Below are positions 1 to 5,112 of a DNA stretch of 6,538 nucleotides, piece by piece. This stretch comes from Thiomicrorhabdus sp. Its GTDB lineage: Bacteria > Pseudomonadota > Gammaproteobacteria > Thiomicrospirales > Thiomicrospiraceae. The notes beneath the pieces are model-generated. The model was given only the letters and a program-made list of their open reading frames with translations, searched no databases and was not told the DNA's origin. The stretch's first letter is position 1, and every line of letters starts with the position of its first letter. The position numbers and the translations under genes are program-made. Location: NCBI GenBank assembly GCA_021648185.1, contig JAKITH010000063.1, positions 1 to 6,538 of the forward strand. The letters run 5' to 3'.

Positions 1-4
1 TCCA

Positions 5-80
5 CATTGTCATTCTGAGCGAAACCGAAGAACGACAATGCCACTATATATGGTGATTTCGACCTTGTGGAGAAATCTAC
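5..80. repeat. Degenerate dispersed-repeat remnant (two hairpin units)
   Basis: Two ~28-nt units sit in the same orientation. The first begins GTCATTCTGAGCGAAACCGA at position 9; the second begins GTGATTTCGACCTTG at 53 and ends ATCTAC at 80. Each can fold: CATTGTCATT (5-14) pairs with AACGACAATG (31-40) with one mismatch, and GATTTC (55-60) pairs with GAAATC (72-77). TCCACA (1-6) also pairs with TGTGGA (66-71). The wording is reminiscent of the TGTCATTCTGAGCGAA-type palindromic repeats scattered through many bacterial genomes; that link is from memory. The window begins here, so the repeat may extend to the left. Confidence 0.45.
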
Positions 81-135
81 AGCGTCCAAGTATCAGCAAT
101 AATATCTTTTCTAAGCGACAAATTGACTGCACCCT

Positions 136-156
136 ATTATTGTAATAGACAATAAT
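136..156. repeat. Short perfect palindrome ATTATTGT-5-ACAATAAT
   Basis: ATTATTGT (136-143) and ACAATAAT (149-156) are perfect 8-bp inverted copies around a 5-nt centre, AATAG. The last base is shared with the first base of the larger hairpin element that follows. Such a size and symmetry would suit an operator for a dimeric regulator, but no adjacent intact gene or convincing promoter supports that, and AT-rich DNA yields such palindromes by chance. Confidence 0.4.
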
Positions 157-213
157 GAGTCCACTCCGAAAACAGAAACTTTTTTGATTTTTTATGTTTC
201 CAGAGTGGACTCA
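156..213. repeat. 58-bp hairpin element with 19-nt terminal inverted repeats (MITE-like)
   Basis: TGAGTCCACTCCGAAAACA (156-174) and the reverse complement of 195-213 match at 17 of 19 positions, with the outer 11 bp perfect, around a 20-nt T-rich centre. The flanks carry the same 4 bases, ATAA (152-155 and 214-217), as a target-site duplication would. The structure fits a miniature inverted-repeat element, or the two ends of an insertion sequence that lost its middle. It lacks a U-run on either side, so it is a poor intrinsic terminator. The family was not identified, and a 4-bp direct repeat in AT-rich DNA is weak evidence. Confidence 0.5.
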
Positions 214-231
214 ATAATTTATTAAATTATG

Positions 232-287
232 GCTAAGAATTATTTTGAGGTGCTAAGAATATACAAAAGTCAACACCTATTCTTAGC
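232..287. repeat. Three copies of GCTAAGAAT, two direct and one inverted
   Basis: GCTAAGAAT occurs at 232-240 and 252-260, exactly 20 bp apart (about two helical turns), and as the inverse ATTCTTAGC at 279-287. The second and third copies can form a 9-bp hairpin with an 18-nt loop. AGGTG (248-252) and CACCT (274-278) offer a competing pairing. The set could be a regulator-binding cluster or a repeat remnant. The T-poor sequence after the hairpin argues against an intrinsic terminator. Confidence 0.4.
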
Positions 288-471
288 GTTTTCCTTTGTG
301 ATGTCGTGATGACCTATAGACATAGTGATTAAAAATAATTCAGACAAACATGTCTAGTTTTCTTGGCTTTTTTAAAATGATATTATCTATAAGACGTACA
401 TCACCAGCCCAGACCGCTGTGCAGGCTACCGCATATTCAGTATTTCTGATGCTTTTGATGCTTGGACAGAG

Positions 472-984
472 GTGGCTAATCTTACGCTTGATAAAGTTGA
501 TATGCAAAAAGCGGATATTGTGGTTGCCTACAGTGACATACCAAATGTCACCATTGATGGTTCAGAGTATAATGTATTGGGTGTGGCTTCTGTTGGGGCG
601 GTGATTGGATATAATACTGAAACACTGGTGGTTGATAACAGTTATCTAACAAATAATGGTGTATTTTTCGATATAAAAGATTTTAATATCGACAGTGCTT
701 TTTCACTGTTTTCAGTGGCTTTGCATGAGGTAGGACATGCGTTAGGGTTGGGGCATTCAGATGTGGTGGATTCTATTATGTACCCAGTCTATAGTTCTAC
801 GATTAGTTCATTACAAGCAGATGATATTGCGGGTATTCAATATTTGTATGGTGAGCCAGTGAGTTTTGGCGGTACCATTTCAGTGGTGCCTGAGCCTTCA
901 ACCTATTTACTGTTTTTATTAGGGCTCGCCATGGTGGTAGGGATAGGCCGAAAACAGGCAGGTATTCAAAAAATTTCGTTTTAA
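472..984 (+). CDS. Matrixin-type zinc metalloprotease with PEP-CTERM anchor, 5'-truncated (probable pseudogene)
   Basis: This is a matrixin (peptidase M10-like) domain. It carries the extended zinc-binding motif HEVGHALGLGH (residues 85-95 from the GTG at 472; His85, His89 and His95 as ligands, Glu86 catalytic) and the Met-turn SIMYP (101-105), followed by the family ending LQADDIAGIQYLYG (114-127). The C-terminus has the exosortase sorting signal VPEPST (139-144), a hydrophobic helix (~145-158) and a basic RK end. Family members are exported, processed by exosortase and surface-associated. The first codon is GTG, but homology clearly begins earlier: the in-frame upstream codons from ~436 read SISDAFDAWTEVANLTL, the usual first helix of the domain. 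That frame stays open only to a TAA at 373-375 and contains no ATG, GTG or TTG before 472, and no signal peptide. The protein as written could not be exported, so the gene is probably broken by an upstream deletion or frameshift. A terminator follows 20 nt after the stop. Confidence 0.85.
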   Translation: MANLTLDKVDMQKADIVVAYSDIPNVTIDGSEYNVLGVASVGAVIGYNTETLVVDNSYLTNNGVFFDIKDFNIDSAFSLFSVALHEVGHALGLGHSDVVDSIMYPVYSSTISSLQADDIAGIQYLYGEPVSFGGTISVVPEPSTYLLFLLGLAMVVGIGRKQAGIQKISF

Positions 985-1004
985 TTCCTTAATTTCTAGG
1001 ATAG

Positions 1005-1030
1005 AAAAGCACCTGTTAAGGTGTTTTTTT
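1005..1030 (+). terminator. Intrinsic terminator of the metalloprotease gene
   Basis: CACCT (1010-1014), loop GTTA, AGGTG (1019-1023), followed by seven T (1024-1030); the A-run before the stem extends pairing with the T tract. It lies 20 nt after the plus-strand stop codon and faces the minus-strand terminator next to it. Confidence 0.85.
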
Positions 1031-1042
1031 GGTATTGGCCGT

Positions 1043-1063
1043 AAAAAAACACCTTTACGGTGT
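1043..1063 (-). terminator. Intrinsic terminator of the lpoA-yraN transcript
   Basis: Read on the minus strand: ACACC (1063-1059), loop GTAAA, GGTGT (1053-1049), then a run of six further T (1048-1043). It lies ~230 nt beyond the yraN stop and is the best minus-strand terminator before the convergent metalloprotease gene. Its A-run and CACCTT are the exact inverse of the partner terminator (1018-1030 versus 1043-1055, 13 bp perfect). Confidence 0.75.
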
Positions 1064-1291
1064 CGGTTAGCGAGATGCCTCTTAAGTTTTTATCCTCCTT
1101 TATAAAAGGGGACGGTATCCTTTAAATAAGGTTTTTTATTAACCTGTTGATTTTAATCTAATAATTTTATGGTTCTTGACTGATGTTATCGCTTTATATT
1201 CAGCTTATGGGGTAGAAAAAATGTTCAATCCAAAATAGTCTCCCCTCTTTTTTTGTGGTGAGAAAAAAGTATTTTATTTTAGATTGGGTGT
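1064..1291. other. Non-coding region between the terminators and yraN
   Basis: This is the 3' flank of yraN. It is AT-rich and has no plausible reading frame on either strand. It contains small inverted repeats (for example AGGTT/AACCT near 1129-1145) and a larger foldable stretch just after yraN (1226-1286). The minus strand carries a strong AAGGAGGAT sequence near 1100 but no start codon at a usable distance, so I do not call a small gene there. A short RNA derived from the yraN 3' end cannot be excluded. Confidence 0.5.
1226..1285 (-). terminator. Possible structured 3' end / weak terminator just after yraN
   Basis: In the minus-strand transcript CAATCTAAAAT (1285-1275) pairs with ATTTTGGATTG (1236-1226) over 11 bp including one U-G pair. 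Inside it, CTTTTTT and AAAAAAG form a second A/T-rich helix. The outer stem is followed by AACA and six T. It begins 6 nt after the yraN stop. The stem is weak and the loop large, so efficient termination is doubtful; it may instead protect the mRNA end, with the stronger terminator at 1043-1063 as the main stop. Confidence 0.35.
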
Positions 1292-1684
1292 TCAGAATAC
1301 TTCAAACGCATTTTCAATCCATTGCGGGGTGGTTTGCTTGCCTTCAAAGGTGATGACATCAAAGCGCATGGGGTGCTGGGAAAAGTTGGGGTGTTTGATT
1401 AAAAAAAGCTGGGCGCACTGGATGATTCGGTGCTGTTTTTTGGCGGTGACAAATTCGGAGGGGTGGCCAAAGTGGCTGTTTTTGCGGTATTTGACTTCAA
1501 AGAATATGAGGGTTGGATTGGGTTTGGTGTTAGAGGAGAGGGCGATGATGTCGATCTCTCCTCCTTTACAGAGGTAGTTTTGTTCAAGGATGTGAAGGCC
1601 TTGTGATTGTAACCAGTCGCAGGCTTGTTGCTCTTTTTGTTGCCCGCTGTTTTTAGCCGTAGAAGGCTTTTTTTTAAACCACAT
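1292..1684 (-). CDS. yraN: YraN / UPF0102 family nuclease-fold protein
   Basis: A 130-residue protein of normal family length, with the complete signature of UPF0102: a conserved Glu (E18) in the first helix, [14 protein letters not shown] (35-48, with E43 and D45), [15 protein letters not shown] (61-75, with E63 and K65) and RFDVITF (107-113). The D-(X)n-E-x-K arrangement is that of the PD-(D/E)XK nuclease / Holliday-junction-resolvase-like fold, suggesting a soluble cytoplasmic DNA-acting protein, but the physiological role of the family is not settled. The ATG lies only 3 nt after the lpoA stop, with no strong Shine-Dalgarno, so translation is probably coupled to lpoA. The lpoA-yraN order is conserved across gammaproteobacteria. 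The diaA gene that often follows yraN is absent here; the operon ends in terminators instead. Confidence 0.93.
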   Translation of the reverse strand: MWFKKKPSTAKNSGQQKEQQACDWLQSQGLHILEQNYLCKGGEIDIIALSSNTKPNPTLIFFEVKYRKNSHFGHPSEFVTAKKQHRIIQCAQLFLIKHPNFSQHPMRFDVITFEGKQTTPQWIENAFEVF

Positions 1685-1687
1685 GAG

Positions 1688-3241
1688 TTACTCGGTTAAG
1701 GGAACCAATATGCCCTTTTTATTGTAGGTTGCCCAAATTAGGTTTTGTTTAATCTGCTGGTCTTCGAGCGTCAGCTCACCGGTTTTTCCTTGGGCTAAGT
1801 AGCCGCCAAATCGTAAATTATGAAGCTGGGTGGCGACTTGAAAACTGTCCCAGCCAAAGGCTTCAAAATTGGAGTTTAAGTTGTTTGGTTGAAACACCAC
1901 TGGGTGGGCTAAGAACTGTACACCGCTTAAATCACGATTGGGTTTAATTTTTTGTAGCTTTTTAGGGGAGAGTTGTGAGGTGCCGTAAATTGGGGTATTG
2001 AGTTCAAAAAAGGCAAACTGGGGTTTGAACACAGCCATTCGTGCACGGTTGTCAATCATCACAATGGCATCAAAGTCTTGACGTGGGCGGGGGAAAAATT
2101 TGAGTTTTTGTCCGGTTGCCCAGCGTAGCGTGTTGTAGCGCTCTGTGCTGTTGCCTTCGTTAATGAGTTCGCCTAGTGCTTTGCGTAATTTGGGTTTATG
2201 GTTTGGATAGATGCTCAGTACGGCACTGTGCTCTTGAGTGTTTAACCATGCTGTTTTAATGGCGTTGGCCATTTTGGTGTTGTTGGTGCTGTCACTGCTT
2301 AAAATGCCAATGTTTTGATAGCCTTGGGCTTGAAAGTGATTAATCAGTTGAGATACTTCATTGGCGGATTTATAGCTGAATTGGGTAAAGGGGGCATAAC
2401 CAATGTTGTTTAAGGCAAGGACATTTTCATCGGCGGTGCTGAGTAGGCGGTCAATGGCTTCTTTGCGAAGGGGGCCGATAACAAAATCGGCGCCTTCGAG
2501 CTTGGCTTGTTGGTAGATGTGTTCAACGTCGTCAAGCAGGCCTGAGTTGTAAAATTTTAAGTGAATTTTTTGGTCAGAGGCCATAAAGGCTTTCATAATG
2601 CCCGTTTTAATTTGATTGGCAACGTGTTGGTATTTTCCTTCAAAAGGCAGTAGAACGGCGATTTGTTTGGGTGGCGGAACGTAGATGTTTTGCATGGTAA
2701 AACCAGGCAGTAGGTGGTGCATGTAGATGGCATCACTATTAGAGTTGTTCAGGCGTTCAAGCTTTTTATGCAGGTCTTCTGCAGGGCCTTTTAAAGTGGC
2801 TAATAGCTCCCCCCATTGTTGTACAGATGTGTTGGGGTGCTGTTTGAGTGTTTGAATGGTGGTTTTTATTTTTTCTAACGGTTGTTGGCTGATGGCATCC
2901 CAAATGCGTTGTTCAATTTGAGCTTGGCCACTCACTCCAGCGGTTTGCCAAAGTTGGTGGTTGAGCAGAATGAAGTTTGGCCATTCAGCTTGCTGTTGTG
3001 CTTTGTGGGTTTGCAGCTCAAGTTCAATATCGCTTAATGTGGTTAACTCTTCGGCTTTTAATTGGGCTGGCGGGGTCGTTTTTAATAGCTCAACGCCATC
3101 GATGGTTTCAATTTTTGGGGTTTGTGATGCTTTTTGAGCCTGCTTAGGCGGTGTACTACAGCCATTTAAGACGATAAAAGCAATCAGTGTACAGGGAAGC
3201 GCAAGGTGTTTTAAGGGATAAAAAGACATAGTTTTTTTCAT
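1688..3241 (-). CDS. lpoA: LpoA/LppC outer-membrane lipoprotein, activator of peptidoglycan synthase
   Basis: LpoA is an outer-membrane lipoprotein that, in E. coli, reaches through the periplasm to stimulate the PBP1A peptidoglycan synthase. I place the start at 3241 (517 residues): MKKTMSFYPLKHLALPC opens a signal peptide that ends in the lipobox LNGC, with the lipidated Cys at residue 28. A further in-frame ATG at 3325 would add 28 residues but lacks a ribosome-binding site and lies upstream of the best promoter (TATAAT at 3279-3284). ATG 3229 is another possibility. After a Ser/Pro/Gln-rich linker comes a helical TPR-like N-domain (~60-180), then, from about residue 193, the LppC periplasmic-binding-protein-like domain starting QIAVLLPFEGKY and continuing with GADFVIGPLRKEAI. 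The protein is shorter than E. coli LpoA (678 residues), the shortage being in the N-terminal repeat region. It is first in the operon with yraN and divergent from rsmI, as in many gammaproteobacteria. Confidence 0.9.
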   Translation of the reverse strand: MKKTMSFYPLKHLALPCTLIAFIVLNGCSTPPKQAQKASQTPKIETIDGVELLKTTPPAQLKAEELTTLSDIELELQTHKAQQQAEWPNFILLNHQLWQTAGVSGQAQIEQRIWDAISQQPLEKIKTTIQTLKQHPNTSVQQWGELLATLKGPAEDLHKKLERLNNSNSDAIYMHHLLPGFTMQNIYVPPPKQIAVLLPFEGKYQHVANQIKTGIMKAFMASDQKIHLKFYNSGLLDDVEHIYQQAKLEGADFVIGPLRKEAIDRLLSTADENVLALNNIGYAPFTQFSYKSANEVSQLINHFQAQGYQNIGILSSDSTNNTKMANAIKTAWLNTQEHSAVLSIYPNHKPKLRKALGELINEGNSTERYNTLRWATGQKLKFFPRPRQDFDAIVMIDNRARMAVFKPQFAFFELNTPIYGTSQLSPKKLQKIKPNRDLSGVQFLAHPVVFQPNNLNSNFEAFGWDSFQVATQLHNLRFGGYLAQGKTGELTLEDQQIKQNLIWATYNKKGILVPLTE

Positions 3242-3278
3242 TTTCGATAGAATATAGGGAGTTAATAAATTTAAGCCG

Positions 3279-3308
3279 ATTATAGCGTAAACTTGCTTAT
3301 GGCGTGAA
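3279..3308 (-). promoter_or_regulatory. Sigma-70-type promoter of lpoA-yraN
   Basis: On the minus strand a perfect -10 TATAAT (3284-3279) lies 18 bp after TTCACG (3308-3303), a 4/6 match to the -35 consensus. The transcript would start near 3272, leaving a ~30-nt leader before the ATG at 3241. This position is inside the reading frame if the upstream ATG at 3325 were used, which is one reason to prefer 3241. Confidence 0.6.
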
Positions 3309-3312
3309 ATAT

Positions 3313-3319
3313 AAAAGGA
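3313..3319 (+). promoter_or_regulatory. Ribosome-binding site deciding the rsmI start
   Basis: AAAAGGA is the only good purine-rich Shine-Dalgarno-like sequence upstream of rsmI. It is 7 nt before the ATT at 3327 and 4 nt before the ATT at 3324, but more than 50 nt from the GTG at 3372. It therefore points to an AUU start codon. Confidence 0.6.
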
Positions 3320-3326
3320 CAGCATT

Positions 3327-4187
3327 ATTAAAACACATTCAAACGTTTCTCAACCCGGTACGCTTTTTATTGTGGCCACGCCCATTGGTAATTTAAAAGA
3401 CATTACGCAACGCGCGGTAGAAGTTTTAGAGTCGGTTGACTGGGTGGCGGCGGAAGACACGCGACATACGCGTCCGTTATTGCAGTCACTTGGGATTAAT
3501 CAGTCGTTAATCAGTTTGCACGATCATAACGAGGCGTACCGCAGTGTGCAGTTGTTGGAGCGATTACAGCAGGGCGAGTCGGGCGCATTGGTATCCGATG
3601 CGGGCACTCCGTTGATTAATGACCCCGGCTATCATTTGGTGAAGCTGTTGCGCGAACATAATATAACGGTGGTTCCCATTCCGGGGCCGAGCGCGGTGAT
3701 TACGGCGTTGTGTGCGGCAGGCTTGCCGACGGATCGGTTTAGTTATGAGGGGTTTTTGCCTGCTAAATCGGTTAAACGGGTTCTGGTGTTACAGAGCTTG
3801 GTGGAGGATGTGAGAACGCTGGTGTTTTATGAATCCCCACATCGAGTATTGGCAACGTTAGCGGATTTAAAGCGTGTATTTGGTTCGGAACGAATTATGT
3901 CGGTGGCGCGTGAGTTGACGAAAAAATTTGAGCAATTTGTGTCGGGCACCATTGCAGAGGTGATGGACTATTTTGATGAACACCCTGATAAAGTGCGCGG
4001 TGAATTTGTCTTGATAATTGGTGGCGCACCTGAAAAAGAGGCGGTTGCCTTATCAGAGTGGGATGGGTTAATTAAGGTGTTGTTAAAGCAAAACTTACCC
4101 GTAAAACAGATTTCAGAGGTGGTAGCGGAGGTTGCGGGCATTAAAAAGAAGCCCGTTTATAGCCGTATTTTAGAACTTAAGGGGTAA
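3327..4187 (+). CDS. rsmI: 16S rRNA 2'-O-methyltransferase RsmI (C1402), probable AUU start
   Basis: RsmI methylates the 2'-O of C1402 in 16S rRNA, in the decoding centre, with SAM, and belongs to the tetrapyrrole methylase fold. Motifs, numbered from an AUU start at 3327: GTLFIVATPIGNL (11-23), AAEDTRHT (41-48), LVSDAGTPLINDPGYH (88-103), PIPGPSAV (117-124), GLPTDRFSYEGFLPAK (132-147), FYESPHR (167-173) and a C-terminal KKKPVYSRIL region. From 3327 the length is 286 residues, the same as E. coli RsmI as I recall it. The first ATG/GTG/TTG in frame is GTG 3372, but that is the Val inside FIVATPIGNL and would delete the first beta strand. Upstream the frame is open to a TAA at 3312-3314 with only ATT 3324, ATT 3327, ACG 3360 and ATT 3369 as near-cognate starts. 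ATT 3327 has the best-spaced AAAAGGA. The gene is divergent from lpoA and its 3' end overlaps rsmJ by 11 nt. Confidence 0.92.
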   Translation: MKTHSNVSQPGTLFIVATPIGNLKDITQRAVEVLESVDWVAAEDTRHTRPLLQSLGINQSLISLHDHNEAYRSVQLLERLQQGESGALVSDAGTPLINDPGYHLVKLLREHNITVVPIPGPSAVITALCAAGLPTDRFSYEGFLPAKSVKRVLVLQSLVEDVRTLVFYESPHRVLATLADLKRVFGSERIMSVARELTKKFEQFVSGTIAEVMDYFDEHPDKVRGEFVLIIGGAPEKEAVALSEWDGLIKVLLKQNLPVKQISEVVAEVAGIKKKPVYSRILELKG

Positions 4188-5046
4188 GTAACCCCGCCGA
4201 TTTTAAGGCTTTAATGGAATAAATGTCGTAGCGGGTATTTGGGCTGCTGATGTGGGTGCTCGGAATCAATTTGGGGTTGTCGAGCGTAATAATGGAGGCA
4301 CCTTTAGGGCGCTTAACCACCACGCGGTAGTGTGCCGTTTGCAGTGCCGCTTGCAGTAGTGTGGCGCTGTCTTTATCGGGGCCAACCAGAATTTGTAAGG
4401 CTTTCATCTCTTTTTTGGTGGCGGCTTTTTTCTTCTTTTCGGGGTACATTGGATCCATGTACACGACTTCAATGGTTGGTTTTTGGTCATTTTTATTTTG
4501 TAAAAATCCGGCTGAATTGGCGTGAATGACCTGTAAACGGTTGAGGGTTGCCAGCAGTTCGGCGTTTGGATCGTCCACTTCAGCACTTTTTTTACCACGC
4601 TGTAATGCGTCTTCAAGCAGCGCGGATACGGCACGAGAGCGTTCGAGCATGAGCACTTCAAACCCTAGTGAGGCTAAGACAAAGCTGTCGCCTCCCATGC
4701 CTGCGGTGGCATCAATGATATGAGGCAGTCGATTTTTGATTTTACCCATGGCGCGGACTAGAGGCTGACCTTTGCCCCCCCCAAATTGTCGGCGGTGGGC
4801 TTTTTTGCCCTGAATAAAGTCAATAAATACCGCGCCGCTTTCGGGTGGAAACAGGGCGAGTTTAGGCACGGGGTCTTTGGCTGTTTGGTGCCACCCCATC
4901 AAAACAGAAGCATTTTTATTGTCCCGTTCAAGGGGGATTTGGTATTGTTGACTCAGTTGTTGTGCGGCTTTAAGCGCTTGTTCTGGGTCGCCAATAGGGC
5001 TGGTTTTAATGGCAATGGAATTTGATGACATATTATATTCAATCAA
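4177..5046 (-). CDS. rsmJ: 16S rRNA guanine-N2 methyltransferase RsmJ (G1516)
   Basis: RsmJ (formerly YhiQ) makes N2-methylguanosine at G1516 in helix 45 of 16S rRNA, using SAM. The 289-residue protein has the conserved DFIQGKKAHRRQFGGGKGQ (76-94), the SAM-binding IIDATAGMGGDSFVLASLGF (110-129, motif I), the acidic strand end MLERS (133-137), the catalytic-type VVYMDPMYP (194-202), then KKEMKALQILVGPDKD (211-226), VVVKRP (242-247) and RYDIY (272-276). It is about 40 residues longer than E. coli RsmJ, mainly through an N-terminal extension and a Lys-rich insert after DPMYP. The start could equally be the ATG at 5031 (residue 6); neither has a clear ribosome-binding site. It runs convergent with rsmI, their last codons overlapping by 11 nt, and divergent from dacB across 66 nt. 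A GGGGT/ACCCC hairpin (4181-4195) sits in the overlap but has no U-run. Confidence 0.93.
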   Translation of the reverse strand: MIEYNMSSNSIAIKTSPIGDPEQALKAAQQLSQQYQIPLERDNKNASVLMGWHQTAKDPVPKLALFPPESGAVFIDFIQGKKAHRRQFGGGKGQPLVRAMGKIKNRLPHIIDATAGMGGDSFVLASLGFEVLMLERSRAVSALLEDALQRGKKSAEVDDPNAELLATLNRLQVIHANSAGFLQNKNDQKPTIEVVYMDPMYPEKKKKAATKKEMKALQILVGPDKDSATLLQAALQTAHYRVVVKRPKGASIITLDNPKLIPSTHISSPNTRYDIYSIKALKSAGLLTP

Positions 5047-5112
5047 TAAAAAAGTGTATTTTACCCGAATTCCCTTTGGAGCAAAGCGCTCTTATTTTTC
5101 TAAAAAAATGAA

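Larger units (their letters stand above)
1..471. other. AT-rich region without a convincing gene, repeat-bearing
   Basis: No open frame here resembles a protein. The stretch contains degenerate repeats at 1-80, a perfect 8-bp palindrome at 136-156, a 58-bp hairpin element at 156-213 and three copies of GCTAAGAAT between 232 and 287. The last ~35 bases (about 436-471) are in frame with, and look homologous to, the metalloprotease downstream, so they are decayed coding sequence and not true intergenic DNA. The density of repeats next to a gene with a missing 5' end suggests rearrangement here. No promoter could be assigned with confidence. Confidence 0.6.

Noticed and set aside
123..156. TTGACT at 123-128 as a possible -35 element for the metalloprotease
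   Set aside because: No acceptable -10 lies 16-18 bp downstream; the best candidates are at 14, 19 or 22 bp.
1..290. Possible CRISPR array because of repeated short sequences
   Set aside because: The repeats are few, diverged and irregularly spaced, with no constant repeat-spacer pattern and no cas genes in the window.
350..604. Plus-strand open frame of 84 codons with an ATG at 350
   Set aside because: It is in a different frame from the metalloprotease and overlaps its coding sequence. Its product shows no family features, and even with a frameshift it supplies neither a good signal peptide nor the missing N-terminal domain.
1092..1106. Strong Shine-Dalgarno-like AAGGAGGAT on the minus strand
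   Set aside because: No ATG, GTG or TTG follows within a usable distance and the next frames close quickly, so there is no small gene to support.
1176..1200. TTGACT with TATATT as a plus-strand promoter
   Set aside because: The spacing is only 13 bp and transcription would run antisense into yraN with no gene to serve.
1284..1587. Open frames on both strands overlapping yraN (1284-1577 plus, 1399-1587 minus)
   Set aside because: They are shadows of yraN in other frames; only the 1292-1684 minus frame shows a recognisable protein family.
4332..5025. Several short open frames on both strands within rsmJ
   Set aside because: All lie inside the well-supported RsmJ coding sequence and show no protein-like motifs.
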